Below are positions 7,015-10,022 of a DNA stretch of 10,022 nucleotides, one piece after another. Under the pieces are notes generated by a model. That model had not been told where the DNA came from, did not search any database, and worked only from the letters and a program-made list of their open reading frames with translations. A program made the position numbers and the translations under genes. The DNA is from JAYZDB01 sp036338025. GTDB taxonomy: Bacteria; Planctomycetota; UBA1135; UBA2386. How positions within the stretch are numbered: the stretch's first letter is position 1; every line of letters starts with the position of its first letter. The stretch is taken from NCBI GenBank assembly GCA_036338025.1, contig JAYZDB010000240.1, positions 1 through 10,022 of the forward strand, read 5' to 3'.

Positions 7015-8142
7015 TTGAGGCTGCGTAGCAGCGCGGAGCAGCAGACCGCTCACCCGGCCCTGCGCAAGCTGGTGGGGGTGGTGGTGATCCTGTTGGCGAT
7101 CAGCTTGCCGGCGCTGTGGGCTTTCGCTTCGATCGACGCTCCACTGCATCCCATCGAAACCAGGCGGGTCGAGTGTGCCTTGTTTCCCGATGCCGCGGGC
7201 TGTGACCTGAACGAGGTCGCAAGGACGTTCTACGCTGTGACCGTCACGGATGCTGGGATCGCCGCATGGCCGAAGGCACGGGCGCGGGTTGTCACCGGTG
7301 CCCGCTTGTCAGGAATGTTGGCCTTGTTTGCGATCTCGGGCCTGGTCTACCTGGTCCTCGCCCAGGTGCGTGGTCGCGCTACCGGCGTGATCGGCAGCCT
7401 CAGCCTGGCGACGCTGGTGCCGGTTGCGCAACACGGTTTCCTGCTGCGGCCTGAGCAGGCGGCGACCGCCTTCGGTCTACTCGGTGTCGCCTTGCTGGTG
7501 GGATTGCCGGCGGCGCTGCAGCGGCGCGGTTCGCCTGGCAGGGTGCCCCTGGTTGCACCAGTGTGCTTGACGGTATTGGTGGGCGCGATGTTCGGCCTGG
7601 CGATGGCGCTGCACCAGCAGGCTTGGATCTACCTCGCCGTGCCGGCGTTGGCCTTGATGGTCTCGGTGTTGGCGCTGGTCTTCTTGCTGCCGCGTGCGAC
7701 TCGCGGCCGGCAGGTTGCGCTCTGGCCGTTCCGGGCCGCGTCGCGTCGCTACGTGCCGTGGATGCTGGTGGTGTTGCTCTGCAGTGTGATGTCATACCTG
7801 ATACTCATGCAGGTCGAAGGTGAGACCGAGCCGTCTTCCTTGGTGCCTGTCGCCGAGTCCCGTCTGCTGCCACGGCAGTGGTGGTGGTCGGCGCCACTGC
7901 TCCTGTTCGCCGTGCTGGGCGGGTTGCGGATGGGATACGGCGTTAGCCTGCGTTTACAGCGGCTGCGTCGGGTGCGTCCGGAGACAGTCCTGTTCCTGTA
8001 CGTGGCGGCGATGTTGATGCAGTATTTCCTCAGCGACGATTCTCGCGATCAGCTGCCAGCGGCGGCGGCGATGGCCTGCTTGTTGGGAGACGGGGTGATG
8101 ACCGCGGTGGTGGTGTTGACGCCGCGCTTGCTGCGGCGCTAG
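7015..8142 (+). CDS. Polytopic inner-membrane protein of unknown function, about 10 membrane segments
   Basis: I do not recognise a family. From a TTG at 7015 the product is 375 residues and begins MRLRSSAEQQ, a basic N terminus just before the first hydrophobic segment. A TTG at 6979 would add 12 residues and overlap ridA by 14 bases. No ATG is available near the N terminus and no clear ribosome site decides between them. Hydrophobic segments lie at about 20-40, 98-117, 126-146, 150-167, 178-199, 204-225, 248-265, 290-309, 325-339 and 348-368. The first loop (about 41-95) is probably periplasmic and holds Cys54 and Cys63, which could form a disulfide. No transporter, kinase or glycosyltransferase motif is visible. 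The gene is close behind ridA and so likely cotranscribed with coaD-ridA. It converges on the 8144-9271 gene with one base between the stop codons. Confidence 0.82.
   Translation: MRLRSSAEQQTAHPALRKLVGVVVILLAISLPALWAFASIDAPLHPIETRRVECALFPDAAGCDLNEVARTFYAVTVTDAGIAAWPKARARVVTGARLSGMLALFAISGLVYLVLAQVRGRATGVIGSLSLATLVPVAQHGFLLRPEQAATAFGLLGVALLVGLPAALQRRGSPGRVPLVAPVCLTVLVGAMFGLAMALHQQAWIYLAVPALALMVSVLALVFLLPRATRGRQVALWPFRAASRRYVPWMLVVLLCSVMSYLILMQVEGETEPSSLVPVAESRLLPRQWWWSAPLLLFAVLGGLRMGYGVSLRLQRLRRVRPETVLFLYVAAMLMQYFLSDDSRDQLPAAAAMACLLGDGVMTAVVVLTPRLLRR
8120..8138. terminator. GC-rich hairpin at the second convergent junction
   Basis: CGCCGC at 8120-8125 can pair with GCGGCG at 8133-8138 over a 7-base loop. 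It sits in the last codons of the membrane-protein gene, immediately before its TAG. No T tract follows. It could end transcription from either side of this 1-bp junction, or it could be a by-product of arginine and leucine codons. Confidence 0.25.
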
Positions 8143-8143
8143 C

Positions 8144-9271
8144 TCAGTCGTCGCCGAGGGCTTTCTTTACCGCGGTGGTCAGGCGCTGCTGGCCGGATTC
8201 GTGGATCAGCAGGTAGTTCATGCCCGCGATCTTGCCGTCCCGGCCAATCAGCAGGCAGCGCGGCGCATTCTCCATCCGGAATCGCAGCGCGAGGTCGGAG
8301 TCCCAGCCGCCGGCCGGGGTGACCTGCGGGAAGTTCAGCTTCAGCTTGCCGATCGCGGCGACGGCTTGCGCCTGCTCCTCGTCCAACCAGATGCCGAGTA
8401 CTGCCAGTCCCTTGGCGCCGAACTTGTCATGCAGGGCCTGGACGGTCTTGGCGGCGGTGGTCGAATCCGGAATCTCGGCGGCCAAGAAGCACAGCAGCAC
8501 CGCTCGACCTTGCTTGCGTTGGGCAGCCAGTTCGAAGACTCCGCCTTCGAGTGTCTTGACTCGCAGCGGGAGCGGATCTCCGCCGACCTTGAAGTCCATG
8601 GCTTTGATGCGGTCGGCGGCGATGTCGCCGTAGCGGGTGCCAGGGAAGTCCCGCGCCAGGTCCCTGAGCGCTTCTTCGTAGGCTCCTTCCGGCAGATCCT
8701 CACGTTCGCGGGTCGCCTTGGCGATGTACCAGGTGACCTTGGCCTTGCCCGCCTTGTCCGGGGCGCTCTTGAGTGCGGCGCTGAACAGGCTGTCGGCCTT
8801 GCGGGTCTCGTTGAGTGCGGTCATCAGGATGGAACCGAGTTCCATCCGCTCCTCGAAGGTGCCGGGTTTGCTGAGGGCGGCGGTGATCCAAAGCGCCTTT
8901 TTGTCCGGGAGTTGCAGGTCCTGCGCCATCGCGGCGGCCTGCGCGCACAGAACCCCGGACGCGATCGCGACCTGGAAATCCCCGAGCGTTGCCTTGGCGG
9001 CCTCGATCCGCCCCGAGTACATCAGCAGGGAGACCAGGGCGAAGCGGGTGCGGCACTTCTCGCCCCGCTTGGCCTCGTGTCGCAAGAACTCTCGCAGAGC
9101 GGTCTCGTAGTTCTTGACCGCTGCTTTGTACGCAGCGGGGTCGGCCGAGGCTTTCGCCATTGCGGCCTGGTGTTGGGCCATGATGCCGTCCAGCGTGCGC
9201 TTGGGGGGCTGGTCTTGCGCGGCGAGGAACGTCGACAAGGCGGCGGTGGTAAGGATCGCTTTGAGCTTCAT
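8144..9271 (-). CDS. Secreted helical-repeat protein with TlpA-like thioredoxin domain lacking CXXC
   Basis: 375-residue exported protein. Residues 1-19 form a signal peptide (MKLKAILTTAALSTFLAAQ), which fixes the start at 9271 although the frame is open to 9661. Residues about 27-225 are helical and TPR-like, ending in a repeat with ALRDLARDFPGTRYGDIAADR. Residues about 228-375 follow the TlpA/AhpC-TSA thioredoxin pattern: VGGDPLPL entry, RAVLLCFLAAE core strand, KFGAKGLAVLGIWLD, and the cis-Pro strand NAPRCLLIGRDGKI (336-348). Where TlpA proteins carry WCxxC this one reads AEIPDS (265-270), so a normal dithiol oxidoreductase reaction is not possible. A binding, chaperone-like or structural role is inferred. 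Cys261 and Cys339 are the only cysteines in the domain. No Shine-Dalgarno is visible. It is monocistronic as far as seen, divergent from the ABC gene. Confidence 0.87.
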   Translation of the reverse strand: MKLKAILTTAALSTFLAAQDQPPKRTLDGIMAQHQAAMAKASADPAAYKAAVKNYETALREFLRHEAKRGEKCRTRFALVSLLMYSGRIEAAKATLGDFQVAIASGVLCAQAAAMAQDLQLPDKKALWITAALSKPGTFEERMELGSILMTALNETRKADSLFSAALKSAPDKAGKAKVTWYIAKATREREDLPEGAYEEALRDLARDFPGTRYGDIAADRIKAMDFKVGGDPLPLRVKTLEGGVFELAAQRKQGRAVLLCFLAAEIPDSTTAAKTVQALHDKFGAKGLAVLGIWLDEEQAQAVAAIGKLKLNFPQVTPAGGWDSDLALRFRMENAPRCLLIGRDGKIAGMNYLLIHESGQQRLTTAVKKALGDD

Positions 9272-9337
9272 TGCATCGGGTCTGCGCGGGGGGTCCCGGA
9301 AAGGCCTATCATGGCCTCGTCGGCGTCTTGATACGAC

Positions 9338-9425
9338 AGGAGGTGTGCGGATGTTGCGCACCAGTCTTGCCGGATCAGGAAAAATCTGGTGGGTTCCGCA
9401 GAACGCCGGCCGGAGATCGCATTGA
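9338..9425 (+). CDS. Possible 24-codon small ORF with strong Shine-Dalgarno (speculative)
   Basis: AGGAGG at 9338-9343 sits 7 bases before an ATG at 9351, ideal spacing. The ORF runs to a TGA at 9423-9425 and encodes 24 residues including KIWWVPQ. No other gene in the window has such a ribosome site. It lies in the 229-bp divergent gap between the TlpA-like gene and the ABC gene and is in the same frame as the ABC gene; after its TGA the frame is open through to the ABC start. It could be a leader peptide, a microprotein, an ancestral 5' end of the ABC gene interrupted by the TGA, or chance. No homologue is recognised. Confidence 0.35.
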
Positions 9426-9460
9426 TACCGGTTCCTGCTAGTCTCCGTGATCGTCCTGAG

Positions 9461-9482
9461 GGCGGCTCGCCGTGGCGCCGCC
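9461..9482 (+). promoter_or_regulatory. GC hairpin in the leader of the ABC gene
   Basis: GGCGGC at 9461-9466 can pair with GCCGCC at 9477-9482, leaving a 10-base loop, 18 bases before the ATG at 9501. It could restrain initiation or take part in attenuation with the upstream small ORF. If translation begins at the in-frame GTG at 9447 it would instead be coding sequence. Confidence 0.25.
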
Positions 9483-9500
9483 GACTGGATCGTCCGTTTC

Positions 9501-10022
9501 ATGCCCACAGCCAATTGCTCTGTCGATGCTCTCGCTGCCCTCGCCTTGCGCGACGTGCGGATCCAGCGGAACGGCGGCTTCGAAGTCTCGCTGAAGGACC
9601 TGACCCTGCGGGACCGGGAGGTCGCCGCGCTGGTCGGCCCGTCGGGCTGTGGCAAGACCACCTTGCTGTGGGGAGTCCTCGGATTGCTGCCGGGAGTTTC
9701 AGCCGCTGGGGTGCGAGAGGTGCTCGGTCAGGCCTGGCCAGGGACCGGTACCGTCGCCTGGCGGAAAATGTTGGCCGGGCCGGTCACCATCGTCATGCAG
9801 GACGCCAAGGCCGCGCTCGATCCCTTGCAACGTATCGGCGTGCAGGTCGAGACCATCACCGGTCGGGACTCGAACCAGGTCGCCGAGGCTTTCAGCCGGT
9901 TTGGTCTGGCGGATGCGCGACGGTTTGCGCAGGCCTGGCCGCACGAGATTTCCGGTGGGCAGGCCCAGAAAGTCCTGCTCGCCATCGCCCTGCTGCGCGC
10001 ACCGCGGCTGTTGGTCATGGAT
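9501..10022 (+). CDS. ABC transporter ATP-binding protein, Opp/Dpp/Nik type, 3' end cut by window edge
   Basis: ATPase subunit expected to power an inner-membrane importer. The 174 residues present contain Walker A GPSGCGKTT (46-54), the Q loop with VMQDAKAALDPLQRIGVQV (98-116), the signature ISGGQAQKVLLAIAL (150-164) and the start of Walker B, LLVMD (170-174), ending at the window edge. The QDxxxxLxP...IGxQ pattern after the Q loop and PHEISGGQ are typical of the oligopeptide, dipeptide and nickel subfamily (DppD/OppD/NikD-like). The H loop, D loop and the family's C-terminal extension lie beyond the edge. The start at 9501 is the nearest ATG; the frame stays open upstream to a TGA at 9423, and a GTG at 9447 would add 18 residues. 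No ribosome site precedes the ATG. The substrate cannot be told from the ATPase alone; permease and binding-protein genes may follow. Confidence 0.94.
   Translation, partial: MPTANCSVDALAALALRDVRIQRNGGFEVSLKDLTLRDREVAALVGPSGCGKTTLLWGVLGLLPGVSAAGVREVLGQAWPGTGTVAWRKMLAGPVTIVMQDAKAALDPLQRIGVQVETITGRDSNQVAEAFSRFGLADARRFAQAWPHEISGGQAQKVLLAIALLRAPRLLVMD

Noticed and set aside
8201..9331. 376-codon plus-strand open frame opposite the TlpA-like gene
   Set aside because: It is a mirror of the minus-strand gene's codons; no recognisable domain and no ribosome site.
9422..9444. TTGATA and TAGTCT as a promoter for the ABC gene
   Set aside because: The spacing between the hexamers is only 11 bases, too short for sigma70, and I found no better -35 for TAGTCT.
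9272..9661. N-terminal extension of the TlpA-like gene on the minus strand
   Set aside because: The extension runs antisense into the ABC gene, while the start at 9271 gives a proper signal peptide.
1..10022. CRISPR arrays, tRNA or rRNA genes, insertion sequences, toxin-antitoxin or phage-defence modules
   Set aside because: No regularly spaced repeats, cloverleaf sequences, transposase motifs or defence-family domains were seen on either strand; nearly all bases are occupied by the listed genes.

Overview
The window is a GC-rich bacterial chromosomal segment with tightly packed genes, two of them with 3' ends that touch or overlap their convergent neighbour. It shows no mobile elements, RNA genes or CRISPR. 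The mix of a family S46 exported dipeptidyl-peptidase, secreted proteins that join thioredoxin-like folds to helical repeats, and genes mostly without Shine-Dalgarno sites would suit a Planctomycetota or similarly divergent Gram-negative-type bacterium. No phylogenetic marker was tested, so this assignment is tentative.

Layout from left to right. 1-1974 (-): the N-terminal 658 residues of a family S46 serine dipeptidyl-peptidase, cut by the left edge just after its catalytic Ser. 2064-3809 (+), divergent from it: a secreted protein with a thioredoxin-like domain lacking CXXC, a short helical segment and a prenyltransferase/terpene-cyclase-like alpha-alpha toroid. 3794-6001 (-), convergent and overlapping it by 16 bp: a full-length ComEC/Rec2 DNA-uptake channel with OB, competence and metallo-beta-lactamase domains. 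6083-8142 (+), divergent from comEC: a probable operon of coaD (coenzyme A synthesis), ridA (enamine/imine deaminase) and a polytopic membrane protein of unknown function. 8144-9271 (-), convergent with 1 bp between stop codons: a secreted helical-repeat plus TlpA-like protein, again without the CXXC pair. 9501-10022 (+): the first 174 residues of an Opp/Dpp/Nik-type ABC ATPase, cut by the right edge. It is preceded by a possible 24-codon ORF carrying the only strong Shine-Dalgarno sequence I noticed.

Functionally the window mixes housekeeping (coaD, ridA), DNA uptake (comEC) and envelope or peptide functions (the S46 peptidase, possible oligopeptide import, two exported thioredoxin-fold proteins). 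These do not form one pathway. I see no convincing new multi-gene system. The most unusual points are the two exported thioredoxin-fold proteins without catalytic cysteines, the arrangement upstream of the ABC gene, the symmetric -10 element between comEC and coaD, and the compact convergent junctions with GC hairpins.
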